Source: CAINVV01 sp963663005 (lineage in GTDB: Bacteria; Bacteroidota; Bacteroidia; Bacteroidales; Prolixibacteraceae). From it: a stretch of 64,000 nucleotides of DNA. Within the stretch, counting starts at the first letter, position 1, and every line of letters begins with the position of its first letter. Shown here one piece after another: positions 48,310 to 56,520 of this stretch. A program made the translations under genes and the position numbers. The notes under the pieces are model-generated. The model was not told where the DNA came from. It made no database searches and worked only from the letters and a program-made list of their open reading frames with translations. Where the stretch lies: positions 620,001 to 684,000 of the forward strand of contig CAXXHH010000015.1 in assembly GCA_963663005.2 (NCBI GenBank), given 5' to 3'.

Positions 48310-49647
48310 ATGGAACAGCCAAAATTGAAAATCGGGATAATGTCGGAAAGGGAGATACATTTCTGCTTTCCGCAAGAATATAAATTGCTGGCGAATGGGG
48401 TTAGCTACGTTGGGAAACATCTCATCAGCATTGAGAATGGAACTATACTTCTGGATGGAATCTCATTCGACGGACAGGATCTTTGCTTCGAACCAGTTAA
48501 CGCCAATACTGGCTCTTTCGAGTTAATTGATGTCACAATTGGAGTCCAATTTCATTGGGAACGAAAAGAAAATCAGCATTTCAAAGGCTCCCTGCAATTT
48601 TTGTGTGAAGAAGGGAAATTACTCGCGATCAATATTCTGCCTCTGGAAGACTACCTGATAAGTGTAATTTCCTCAGAGATGAGCGCCACCAGCAGTCTTG
48701 AATTACTAAAGGCCCATGCCGTTATTTCCAGATCCTGGCTCATTGCACAGGTGGTTAAGGGCAAGGAATTAAGACAGGCGGGAGAAAAATACCAAACTAT
48801 TTTTCAATCTGACGAAGAATATATCAGATGGTACGACCGCGAAGACCATGCCCTTTTTGATGTTTGTGCTGATGATCATTGTCAACGTTATCAAGGCATT
48901 ACGCGTCAAACCAGTAGTATGGTCGAAAAGGCTGTGACCGAAACATTCGGGGTGGTGCTACTCTTCAACGGTCAGGTGTGCGATGCCAGATTTTCAAAAA
49001 GCTGTAGTGGCGTTACGGAGACCTTTGAAAAAGTGTGGGAACCAGTCGTTCATCCTTATTTAAAAACATTGTATGACAACCACGACGAAACCCACTTTTC
49101 GGTGCCAGATTTAACGAACGAATCTGAAGCCGAAAAATGGATTAGAACTTCCCCGGCGGCATTTTGTAATACCATGGATCACAAGGTTCTGTCGCAGGTT
49201 TTAAATGATTATGATCAGGAGACCCAAGACTTTTACAGATGGAAGGTAACTTACTCACAGGAAGAAATTGCCAGCCTGATCAGGCAAAAAACCGGATTTG
49301 ACTTCGGCGATATTTTGGAAATTACCCCCATTGAGAGAGGATACTCCGGTAGAATCGTGAAGATGATGATAAAGGGCACCAAAAAACAGCTAGTGGTTGG
49401 CAAGGAGCTGGAAATCAGAAAAATTCTATCTAAAACTCACCTCTATAGTTCTGCATTTGTTGTCGACCGATACGACTTCACGGACGAAATTCCTGGTAAG
49501 TTTGTATTGACCGGCGCGGGCTGGGGACATGGCGTCGGACTCTGCCAGATTGGTGCAGCCATGATGGGTGAAAAAGGGTATTCGTATGAAGCAATACTTG
49601 AGCACTATTTTGTGGGTGCAGAGCTGGTTAGAAGATATGAGAGATGA
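48310..49647 (+). CDS. SpoIID/LytB-domain protein without signal peptide
   Basis: 445-residue SpoIID-family protein. SpoIID enzymes are lytic transglycosylases acting on denuded (stem-free) glycan. The catalytic region is 'ISSEMSATSSLELLKAHAVISRSW' (nt ~48670-48740; Glu in SSEM), followed by 'SKSCSGVTETF' and the C-terminal 'GWGHGVGLCQIGA'. The N terminus 'MEQPKLKIGIMSEREIHFCF' has no hydrophobic stretch, so the protein appears cytosolic, unlike classic SpoIID/LytB. It lies between DUF4922 and a small ORF, in the same direction. Confidence 0.88.
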   Translation: MEQPKLKIGIMSEREIHFCFPQEYKLLANGVSYVGKHLISIENGTILLDGISFDGQDLCFEPVNANTGSFELIDVTIGVQFHWERKENQHFKGSLQFLCEEGKLLAINILPLEDYLISVISSEMSATSSLELLKAHAVISRSWLIAQVVKGKELRQAGEKYQTIFQSDEEYIRWYDREDHALFDVCADDHCQRYQGITRQTSSMVEKAVTETFGVVLLFNGQVCDARFSKSCSGVTETFEKVWEPVVHPYLKTLYDNHDETHFSVPDLTNESEAEKWIRTSPAAFCNTMDHKVLSQVLNDYDQETQDFYRWKVTYSQEEIASLIRQKTGFDFGDILEITPIERGYSGRIVKMMIKGTKKQLVVGKELEIRKILSKTHLYSSAFVVDRYDFTDEIPGKFVLTGAGWGHGVGLCQIGAAMMGEKGYSYEAILEHYFVGAELVRRYER

Positions 49648-49657
49648 GACATGAGAT

Positions 49658-50143
49658 ATGGCTGAAATAGAGAAGAAACGAGAAGCAGCTAGGAAAAAGT
49701 CTCTGGGAGAACTAGGTGAACTATTTGCATTAAAGGCATTGGTAGATAAAAGATTTGACAAAATTAGAAATCTGAATGATGAAATAATGAACGAAACATT
49801 CGCTGATATCGAATGTGAAAAGGATGGTTTAAGTTATATTATCAGCGTAAAAGCAAGAAACAAATATCAGAAAAACGGCAAGTTAAATACTAGATACAAT
49901 CTAGGAGCTGATGTTTATAAAAAGGCATTATCTGCCGAGAAAAAATATAATGCTTCTGCCTTTTGGATGGCAATACAATTTGATCAAAGAACATTTTCAA
50001 TATATTTTGGCTCACTTGTTGCCTTGAATGGTAGTAGAGCAATTCCGGTTGATAAATGTGAAAAAGGCTTAATTGGAGAAATTTGGGAATTGAATAAACG
50101 ACACTATTTTGATTTCGGATACTATACTAATCAAGAGAAATAA
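49658..50143 (+). CDS. Small PD-(D/E)XK nuclease-like protein, unknown function
   Basis: 161 residues, visibly richer in A and T than its neighbours. Lys/Glu-rich start, then 'GELGELFALKAL' (E21), 'FADIEC' (D50) and 'YIISVKARN' (K65), in the spacing of a PD-(D/E)XK restriction-like fold. The residue two before the Lys is Ser (S63) instead of Asp/Glu, so the active site may be incomplete. No DNA-binding domain or partner methylase is visible. It sits 10 nt behind the SpoIID gene and 41 nt before ampG, interrupting an otherwise wall-related set. Possibly an acquired gene; the fold call is by eye. Confidence 0.6.
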   Translation: MAEIEKKREAARKKSLGELGELFALKALVDKRFDKIRNLNDEIMNETFADIECEKDGLSYIISVKARNKYQKNGKLNTRYNLGADVYKKALSAEKKYNASAFWMAIQFDQRTFSIYFGSLVALNGSRAIPVDKCEKGLIGEIWELNKRHYFDFGYYTNQEK

Positions 50144-50184
50144 TAACCAGCTGCTTTAATCTTAACTAGGAAAGAAAAAAATAC

Positions 50185-52041
50185 ATGAAAAAAACCTCCC
50201 GTAATCCATGGGCCTGGATCCCGACACTCTATTTTGCCGAAGGCATTCCCTATGTCGTTGCAATGACAGTTGCTGTCATTATGTTCAAAAGACTGGGGAT
50301 TTCCAATACTGATATTGCATTATATACCAGTTGGTTGTACCTGCCGTGGGTCATTAAACCTCTTTGGAGCCCAATCGTGGATCTCTTCAAGACCAAGCGA
50401 TGGTGGATCATAATTATGCAATTGCTTATTGGCGCAGGTTTGGGAGGTGTCGCATTAGCAATCCCGATGCCCGGTTTTTTCAAGATAACGCTGATCTTTC
50501 TTTGGCTCCTTGCCTTCAGCTCTGCCACTCATGATATATCTGCTGACGGGTTTTACATGCTTGGCCTCAACGAACACCAGCAAGCGTATTTCGTTGGTAT
50601 TCGAAGCACCTTTTACCGGATAGCGATGATTACCGGTCAGGGACTGCTGATTATTCTCGCCGGATATTTCGAAACCGCAACCGGACTGCCGCCTATTGAA
50701 CTAAATGTAAAAGCAAATCCGGCATATTCCAAGACGATCTCGTTGCCAGAAATCAATAAGGATGCCTTATCGCAATCGGGAACCGCCTACTTCTCAACTT
50801 TCCCTCAGGAGGTGGCAATTTCGACCGAGACCATTCCCTTCCGCCAAATGGACTCCATCCGTAAAGTTGTATCAAGCCATAATCTCGAATTGGGTTTTGT
50901 CGGTAATGGACGTCAGTCGGCTGCTTCCAAAAATGATGAACCTGCCTCCTTGTGGACCACCTACATCTCTTCGCCATTGAAGAATTTTCTGAAGGCCCAT
51001 TTTCAGAAAGCGGAAATCGTAAAAACCGGCGAGCAGCTTACTGGTAATATTGCAGTCGTTGCCATCAAACTCAACGGCAAACCGGAGGCAGAAAAGGAAA
51101 TGATTCTAAATTTTAAATTGAAGAGCGGAGACAATAGTTTGAAGTTACTGGAAGGTGAGCGTCTGGCGTTTAATCTCCAAAACTGGGAGCATCCAGCCTA
51201 TCTTTTGTTTCAGGCAGATCCTAAATTGACCACCGCTTCAGATGCCCAATTCAAGGGTACTTCCGGAAATATACACCTTGCCTGGAGTATCACTTTTGTA
51301 ATTCTGGCATTCATGTTTGTGATATTCTCATTCTATCATCGTTTTATTCTCCCCTACCCACCAACAGACCAACGAGTTATCAAAGGTGGAGAGAATCTCT
51401 TTGCGGCATTTTTCAACGCGTTCACCTCCTTCTTTAAACGGAAAGAAATTTGGGTGATCCTTTCGTTCCTCATGTTTTACAGATTGGGTGAAGCGCAACT
51501 AATTAAAATGGCCTCTCCGTTTATGCTCGATTCGAGAATGTCGGGGGGCTTAGGCCTCACTACCGGTGAAGTTGGCTTGATCTACGGCACCTTTGGAATT
51601 CTGGCTCTTACTGCCGGAGGAATACTTGGCGGACTTGCGGCATCCCGGAAGGGCTTTAAATACTGGCTCTGGTGGATGGTTCTTGCTATCAATATCCCAC
51701 ACTTGGCGTATGTTTATCTTGCATTTGCTCAACCAACCAACTATTTAATAATCAGTTTATGCGCAGCCATAGAACAATTTAGCTATGGATTTGGATTCAC
51801 CGCCTACATGCTTTATATGATTTATATCTCAGAGGGGGCAAATAAAACGGCTCATTTCGCAATCGCCACCGGATTTATGGCTCTGGGAATGATGCTGCCC
51901 GGTATGTTTTCTGGCTGGCTCCAGGAAATTATCGGCTATCAAAATTTCTTTGTCTGGGTGATGCTTTGTATGATTCCAGGTATGATTCCTGTATTTTTCC
52001 TGAACGTAAAGCCGGAGTTTGGGAAGAAAGAGAAAAGTTGA
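50185..52041 (+). CDS. ampG: AmpG-like muropeptide permease (MFS) with a periplasmic insert
   Basis: 618-residue major facilitator protein. N-terminal 'WIPTLYFAEGIPYVVAMTVAV' and 'YTSWLYLPWVIKPLWSP' are AmpG/PAT-family hallmarks (import of GlcNAc-anhydroMurNAc and muropeptides across the inner membrane). E. coli AmpG is shorter (about 490). The difference is a soluble insert at about residues 168-361, between the fifth and sixth membrane segments. That loop faces the periplasm in a standard MFS topology. The insert has no family I recognise. Its neighbours (NagZ fusion, P60, epimerase, murKQ) support muropeptide import. Confidence 0.87.
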   Translation: MKKTSRNPWAWIPTLYFAEGIPYVVAMTVAVIMFKRLGISNTDIALYTSWLYLPWVIKPLWSPIVDLFKTKRWWIIIMQLLIGAGLGGVALAIPMPGFFKITLIFLWLLAFSSATHDISADGFYMLGLNEHQQAYFVGIRSTFYRIAMITGQGLLIILAGYFETATGLPPIELNVKANPAYSKTISLPEINKDALSQSGTAYFSTFPQEVAISTETIPFRQMDSIRKVVSSHNLELGFVGNGRQSAASKNDEPASLWTTYISSPLKNFLKAHFQKAEIVKTGEQLTGNIAVVAIKLNGKPEAEKEMILNFKLKSGDNSLKLLEGERLAFNLQNWEHPAYLLFQADPKLTTASDAQFKGTSGNIHLAWSITFVILAFMFVIFSFYHRFILPYPPTDQRVIKGGENLFAAFFNAFTSFFKRKEIWVILSFLMFYRLGEAQLIKMASPFMLDSRMSGGLGLTTGEVGLIYGTFGILALTAGGILGGLAASRKGFKYWLWWMVLAINIPHLAYVYLAFAQPTNYLIISLCAAIEQFSYGFGFTAYMLYMIYISEGANKTAHFAIATGFMALGMMLPGMFSGWLQEIIGYQNFFVWVMLCMIPGMIPVFFLNVKPEFGKKEKS

Positions 52042-52107
52042 GAGTGGAGAACTGAGAGTGGGAAGATGAGAGAGTGAGAGGTAGGGGCGGCCCTATGTGG
52101 CCGTCCA
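52039..52107. repeat. Low-complexity 'gagagtg' stretch followed by a REP-like hairpin
   Basis: 52039-52080 is a degenerate purine tandem of 'gagagtggagaactgagag' type. It is followed at 52081-52107 by gtaggggcggccctatgtgg and ccgtcca, in which 52085-52092 pairs with 52099-52106 (8 bp, one G-U) around a 6-nt loop. 'taggggcg.cc...ggtcgccc' hairpins of this form are common between genes in environmental Bacteroidetes. It lies just before the NagZ-fusion gene; a GTG inside it (52097) gives a spurious longer start. Confidence 0.55.
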
Positions 52108-52135
52108 TTGTCAATTGAGTGTTAATGAATCAGAG

Positions 52136-55132
52136 ATGAGAAAAATATTGGCATTGATATTCGTGTTGGTGTTTGGTCTGAAGTTACATGCCCAGATAGA
52201 TTTAGAAAAATTGATGTATCATCCTTGGGTCGATTCGGTATTTCAGTCATTGACACCTGAAAAGCGGATCGGACAGCTGATCTGGATCAATGTTTCCGCA
52301 AAAAATGACTTGAACAAGCAATTTAAAGATGCCGAACTAATCAAAAAATATGGCTTCGGCGGGATCATGTTTTTCGTGGGAGAACCAATAACACAGGCAA
52401 ATCTCACAAATTTTTACCAATCGATTTCTTCAACTCCACTGCTCGTCGCTATGGATGCCGAGTGGGGCATCGGCATGCGTTTACCTGGCGTTGCGCCATT
52501 TCCATACAATATGGCCATGGGGGCAGCGAATGATACTGCGCTGACAAAAATGGCCGCAAAAGAGATTGCCAGACAAATGAAATTAATGGGCTTGCATATA
52601 GCCTTCGGGCCGGTATGTGATATTAACACAGAACCGATGAATCCCATTATTGGTATGCGATCTTTTGGCGAATCGCGAGAACTCGTCACCAATCTCAGTC
52701 TGGCCTTTATGCGTGGACTGCAGGAAAATGGAATAATGGCTACAGCCAAGCATTTCCCGGGACATGGAGATACCAGAAGCGATTCCCACCTGTCACTTCC
52801 GTTACTGCCCTACTCCAGGTCACGACTCGATTCGCTGGAACTGTTCCCGTTCAGAAAGCTGTCTGATCAGGGAATAGGTTGTATTATGACTGCTCATCTT
52901 CAAGTTCCGGCCATCGATTCCACAACAGCTATTCCTTCCAGCTTATCGCCAAAAATAATTGATCAGATTCTGCGCAAAGAATGGAAATACAAAGGATTGA
53001 TTATGAGTGACGCCCTTAACATGAGAGGTGCCAGAGGATATGAAGCCGCCGGAAAACTCGATGTACTCGTGCTAAAAGCCGGGAACGACATTGTCGATTA
53101 CCCTGCCAATCCGGAACTTTCCATGAAAGCAATTTTGGAAGCCGTCAAAAACAAAGAAATATCCCAGGCGGAAATTGATCTGAAATGTCGAAGAGTATTA
53201 GCTGCGAAACTCTGGAGCGGTTTAAATCGTCCGGTTAAAGTGGATACCGCTACCCTGTTACAAAGGATCAACTCTCCAAATGCTGAGCTGATAAAAAGAA
53301 AAATCATTGAGTCTTCTCTGACGCTGATAGCAAACAAGAAAGAAATCATCCCAGTTCAGCACCTGGAAAGTACTCGCATTGCCGTAGTTTCGGTTGGGAG
53401 TGATCACGAGACTCCCTTCCAAAAAATGCTTTCGAAATACACGAAGATTGACTGCTATCAGTTAAAAGATAATTTCACAGAGACCGAAAGATTGGTGCTT
53501 CAGAAAAAACTGCTGGCGTACGACATGGTTATTGCCGGCATTCATTCCATGTTTGAAGGGAAATTACGCCACTCGCTGCAGGTTGGTATTGGTCAGAAAG
53601 AGGCTCCATCAAGGTCATACGGAGTCTCCGACGGGTTAGATTCTCTCCTAAATTTTCTATCCAAAAAGGAAAAATCAATAACCGTGCTCTTCGCAAGTCC
53701 ATATGGATTAAGCGAAATTCAACCATCAATTGAAACGGATGGACTGCTTGTTGCCTACCAGAATGACTCGCTGGCGCAGGAACTTTCAGCTCAATTAATC
53801 TTTGGCGGTGTAGGTGCCAGAGGAAAACTTCCCGTATCCATTACCAGAAAGTACAAAATTGGAACAGGCTTGGCAATTGATAACCCAATCCGACTGAAAT
53901 ATACAATTCCGGAAGAGGTAGGAATCTGTTCCGAACGTCTGAACCGGGGTATCGACTCAATTGTCTCGAATGCCCTGAGCCAGGAGGCATTTCCCGGTTG
54001 CAATGTACTTGTAGCTAAGGAAGGCAGGGTCATTTTTCATAAGGCATATGGATTTCATTCCTATGACAAGATTATTCCCGAGAAGGAAAATGATTTATAT
54101 GATCTCGCTTCTGTTACCAAGATCACTGGCGGACTTCCAGCCTGGCTGAAGCTCTATGACGAAGGGAAAATAAATCCGGACGAAATGGTCGCCACCTACT
54201 ATCCGGAGTGGCGAAACCGGCTCTTTCACCGCTCAAACAAGGCAGATATCTCCGTGAGGGAATTGCTAGCTCATCAATCGGGTCTGACTCCTTTCATGCC
54301 ATTCTGGAAAAAATCACTGGAAAAAGGAAAGATCACCGACGACTGGTACACCTACGAGCCTGATCCGAAACACAAATTGCAGGTTGCCAGAGGTCTCTAT
54401 TTGGACAACCGATTTCCTGATCAGGTTTATAAGGCCATTCGAAAATCTGCATTGAAATCCAGAGGGACATATGTTTACAGCGATTTACCATTTGTTCTAA
54501 CGCCCGTGATTACTTCTGGAATTTCCGGACAACCATTTATCGAAAGTCTGGATGACAATTTCTATAAGCCACTGGGTGCGTACAGAATCACCTATAATCC
54601 GCTTTCGAAATTTTCGGACGACGAAATTATTCCTACCGAAAAAGATGACTACTACCGCAAACAACAGCTGCTTGGAACTGTGCACGATGAATCGTCCGCT
54701 GTCCTGGGAGGAATCTCGGGCAATGCCGGTTTATTTGGATCGGCAAACGACTTGGCAAAGTTGTACCAGATGTATTTACAGATGGGGACATATGGCGGGA
54801 AAGTCTACCTGAAAGAATCCACCATGAAAGAATTTTCCAGAGTCCAGTTTCCGCAAAATAAAAACCGGCGAGGGTTGGGATTTGACAAGCCCTCCCTGAA
54901 CAATTCCGAACTTAGCGAGAAAGCAGCCTATCCTATCAAGGCAGCCTCACCCGAAAGTTTTGGCCATTCCGGGTATACGGGAACCTTCGTATGGATCGAT
55001 CCAAAATATCAGCTTGTTTACATATTTCTATCCAACAGGGTATTCCCGACGCGAGACAACAATAAGATTAGCGATCTGAGTGTGCGAACTGAAATACAGC
55101 GCGTTATATATGGAAATTTTCCTGGCAACTAA
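52136..55132 (+). CDS. Exported NagZ-type GH3 beta-N-acetylhexosaminidase fused to a class C beta-lactamase-like serine hydrolase
   Basis: 998 residues from ATG 52136, which starts a clear signal peptide ('MRKILALIFVLVFGLKLHAQ'). GH3 domain, residues ~25-590: 'KHFPGHGDT' at 205-213, the NagZ-specific Asp-His dyad in 'DSH' (D216/H218), and the nucleophile in 'MSDALNMRGA' (D292). C-terminal serine hydrolase, ~610-998: SVTK at 659-662 (Ser nucleophile and Lys), YSD at 781-783 and HSG at 944-946, a complete SxxK/YxN-like/HxG set. GH3-NagZ removes GlcNAc from GlcNAc-MurNAc fragments. The second domain may be a DD-peptidase or esterase. This fusion occurs in Bacteroidetes. It is exported, whereas E. 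coli NagZ is cytosolic. Confidence 0.9.
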   Translation: MRKILALIFVLVFGLKLHAQIDLEKLMYHPWVDSVFQSLTPEKRIGQLIWINVSAKNDLNKQFKDAELIKKYGFGGIMFFVGEPITQANLTNFYQSISSTPLLVAMDAEWGIGMRLPGVAPFPYNMAMGAANDTALTKMAAKEIARQMKLMGLHIAFGPVCDINTEPMNPIIGMRSFGESRELVTNLSLAFMRGLQENGIMATAKHFPGHGDTRSDSHLSLPLLPYSRSRLDSLELFPFRKLSDQGIGCIMTAHLQVPAIDSTTAIPSSLSPKIIDQILRKEWKYKGLIMSDALNMRGARGYEAAGKLDVLVLKAGNDIVDYPANPELSMKAILEAVKNKEISQAEIDLKCRRVLAAKLWSGLNRPVKVDTATLLQRINSPNAELIKRKIIESSLTLIANKKEIIPVQHLESTRIAVVSVGSDHETPFQKMLSKYTKIDCYQLKDNFTETERLVLQKKLLAYDMVIAGIHSMFEGKLRHSLQVGIGQKEAPSRSYGVSDGLDSLLNFLSKKEKSITVLFASPYGLSEIQPSIETDGLLVAYQNDSLAQELSAQLIFGGVGARGKLPVSITRKYKIGTGLAIDNPIRLKYTIPEEVGICSERLNRGIDSIVSNALSQEAFPGCNVLVAKEGRVIFHKAYGFHSYDKIIPEKENDLYDLASVTKITGGLPAWLKLYDEGKINPDEMVATYYPEWRNRLFHRSNKADISVRELLAHQSGLTPFMPFWKKSLEKGKITDDWYTYEPDPKHKLQVARGLYLDNRFPDQVYKAIRKSALKSRGTYVYSDLPFVLTPVITSGISGQPFIESLDDNFYKPLGAYRITYNPLSKFSDDEIIPTEKDDYYRKQQLLGTVHDESSAVLGGISGNAGLFGSANDLAKLYQMYLQMGTYGGKVYLKESTMKEFSRVQFPQNKNRRGLGFDKPSLNNSELSEKAAYPIKAASPESFGHSGYTGTFVWIDPKYQLVYIFLSNRVFPTRDNNKISDLSVRTEIQRVIYGNFPGN

Positions 55133-55205
55133 TAAGGAGCTGTCACCAGAAAAAAGATTTATTTCAAAATTTAGTATATTGTACCAATTAAGAAGGAAAA
55201 GAATC

Positions 55206-56402
55206 GTGAAAAATTACTGTCATAAAATTCTGAGATTAAGTACGTGCGTGGTAATCACCTTGTTTTACGTGGCTTGCCAGACAAACAATTCAGAAATCAA
55301 AAAAGCGGAGCAGATTGTCAAAGATGTTACTGCAAGATACATTCCTGATTCCAGGGAGGATTTATTTCAGGTAAAATTCAAAACAGGGTCGGCAAACCCT
55401 ATCATCGCTGGTGAGACTACGAAGCCAGAAGCCAAACAAGCGCTCCTTTCCGAGTTGTCCACTTCCAAGATTGCGGTAATCGACAGCATTCGGATATTGC
55501 CGGATAGTTCGTTGGGCAAGGTCAACTGGGGATTGGTAAATATCAGCGTTTGCAATATTCGCTCTGGCCCGGGTCATAGTGCAGAAATGGTAACACAAGC
55601 AATTCTTGGGACGCCGGTTCGATTGCTGAAAAAATCGGGAGGCTGGGTACTGATCCAGACACCTGATCGTTATATCGGCTGGGTCGACGATGACGCATTA
55701 TGCAAAAAAGACTCGCTCGGAATGGCTTCATGGAGGAAAAATAAAAGGATTGTCTATCTTCCGCTGATTGGTTCCGGAATAAACCCGGTTACCAAAGAAT
55801 CAGTTACCGATATCGTAGCCGGAAGCATTCTACAAGTATCCGGGGAATCCAAAACAGAATTAAATTTGGAGATGCCTGACGGCCGGAAGCTGGTTATTCC
55901 GGTAGCAGATGCGATGGATTTTGATCAATGGAAAAACAGGACTGCGCCAATGCCATCGGATCTGAGCAGTTGCTCAAAGAAACTAATGGGTCGGCCGTAC
56001 TTATGGGGAGGAACTTCCTCCAAAGGTGTCGACTGCAGTGGATTCGTCAAAACCGTCTATTTTCTGAATGGCATTATACTGGCGCGCGATGCATCCTTGC
56101 AGTTTCGTCACGGCGTAAAAATTGAACCTCAAAGCGGTTTTGAAAAGCTCCATGAAGGCGATCTGGTTTTCTTCGGTAGGAAGGCTGAAGGAGACCGTCC
56201 GGCAAGAGCTACCCACGTAGGATTATATTTGGGAAATGGAGACTATATCAACTCCTCCGGATTTGTGAAGGTGGATAGTTTCGACCCTACTCATCCCAAT
56301 TATTCCAAAGTCAGAGCCGACAACTGGCTCGGTGGCAGAACAATACTTGGCTCGGAGGGAACTCCTGGAATAGTAAGAGTGAAAGACCATCCATGGTATT
56401 AG
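55206..56402 (+). CDS. NlpC/P60 lipoprotein peptidase (YkfC-like) with SH3 domains
   Basis: 398 residues from GTG 55206, chosen because it gives an immediate lipoprotein signal ('CVVITLFYVAC', lipobox Cys); an upstream ATG at 55080 would overlap the NagZ-fusion gene and bury the signal. SH3-type domains ('NIRSGPGHSAEMV', then 'GWVLIQTPD..IGWV') precede the NlpC/P60 domain: Cys in 'GVDCSGFVKT' (C277), His in 'THVGLYLGNG' (H337) and Asn in 'YINSSG' (N349) where YkfC-type enzymes usually have His. It should cut gamma-D-Glu-diaminopimelate bonds in stem peptides, yielding L-Ala-D-Glu for the next gene's epimerase. Periplasmic, lipid-anchored. Confidence 0.87.
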   Translation: MKNYCHKILRLSTCVVITLFYVACQTNNSEIKKAEQIVKDVTARYIPDSREDLFQVKFKTGSANPIIAGETTKPEAKQALLSELSTSKIAVIDSIRILPDSSLGKVNWGLVNISVCNIRSGPGHSAEMVTQAILGTPVRLLKKSGGWVLIQTPDRYIGWVDDDALCKKDSLGMASWRKNKRIVYLPLIGSGINPVTKESVTDIVAGSILQVSGESKTELNLEMPDGRKLVIPVADAMDFDQWKNRTAPMPSDLSSCSKKLMGRPYLWGGTSSKGVDCSGFVKTVYFLNGIILARDASLQFRHGVKIEPQSGFEKLHEGDLVFFGRKAEGDRPARATHVGLYLGNGDYINSSGFVKVDSFDPTHPNYSKVRADNWLGGRTILGSEGTPGIVRVKDHPWY

Positions 56403-56520
56403 TGGGAAGCCTTTGACAACACACTTTCCGTTAAATACCGAAGGAACACACTGGTAATGATATAACTACAATTAAAATGGCAGCCACATCCGGGCAACAA
56501 TATTCACTAGTATCGCTCAA

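Noticed and set aside
52097..52135. GTG start for the NagZ-fusion gene
   Set aside because: It lies within the REP-like hairpin and adds a hydrophilic leader before a clear signal peptide at ATG 52136.
55080..55205. Upstream ATG start for the NlpC/P60 gene
   Set aside because: It overlaps the NagZ-fusion gene and places the lipoprotein signal about 60 residues in; GTG 55206 gives a normal lipoprotein.
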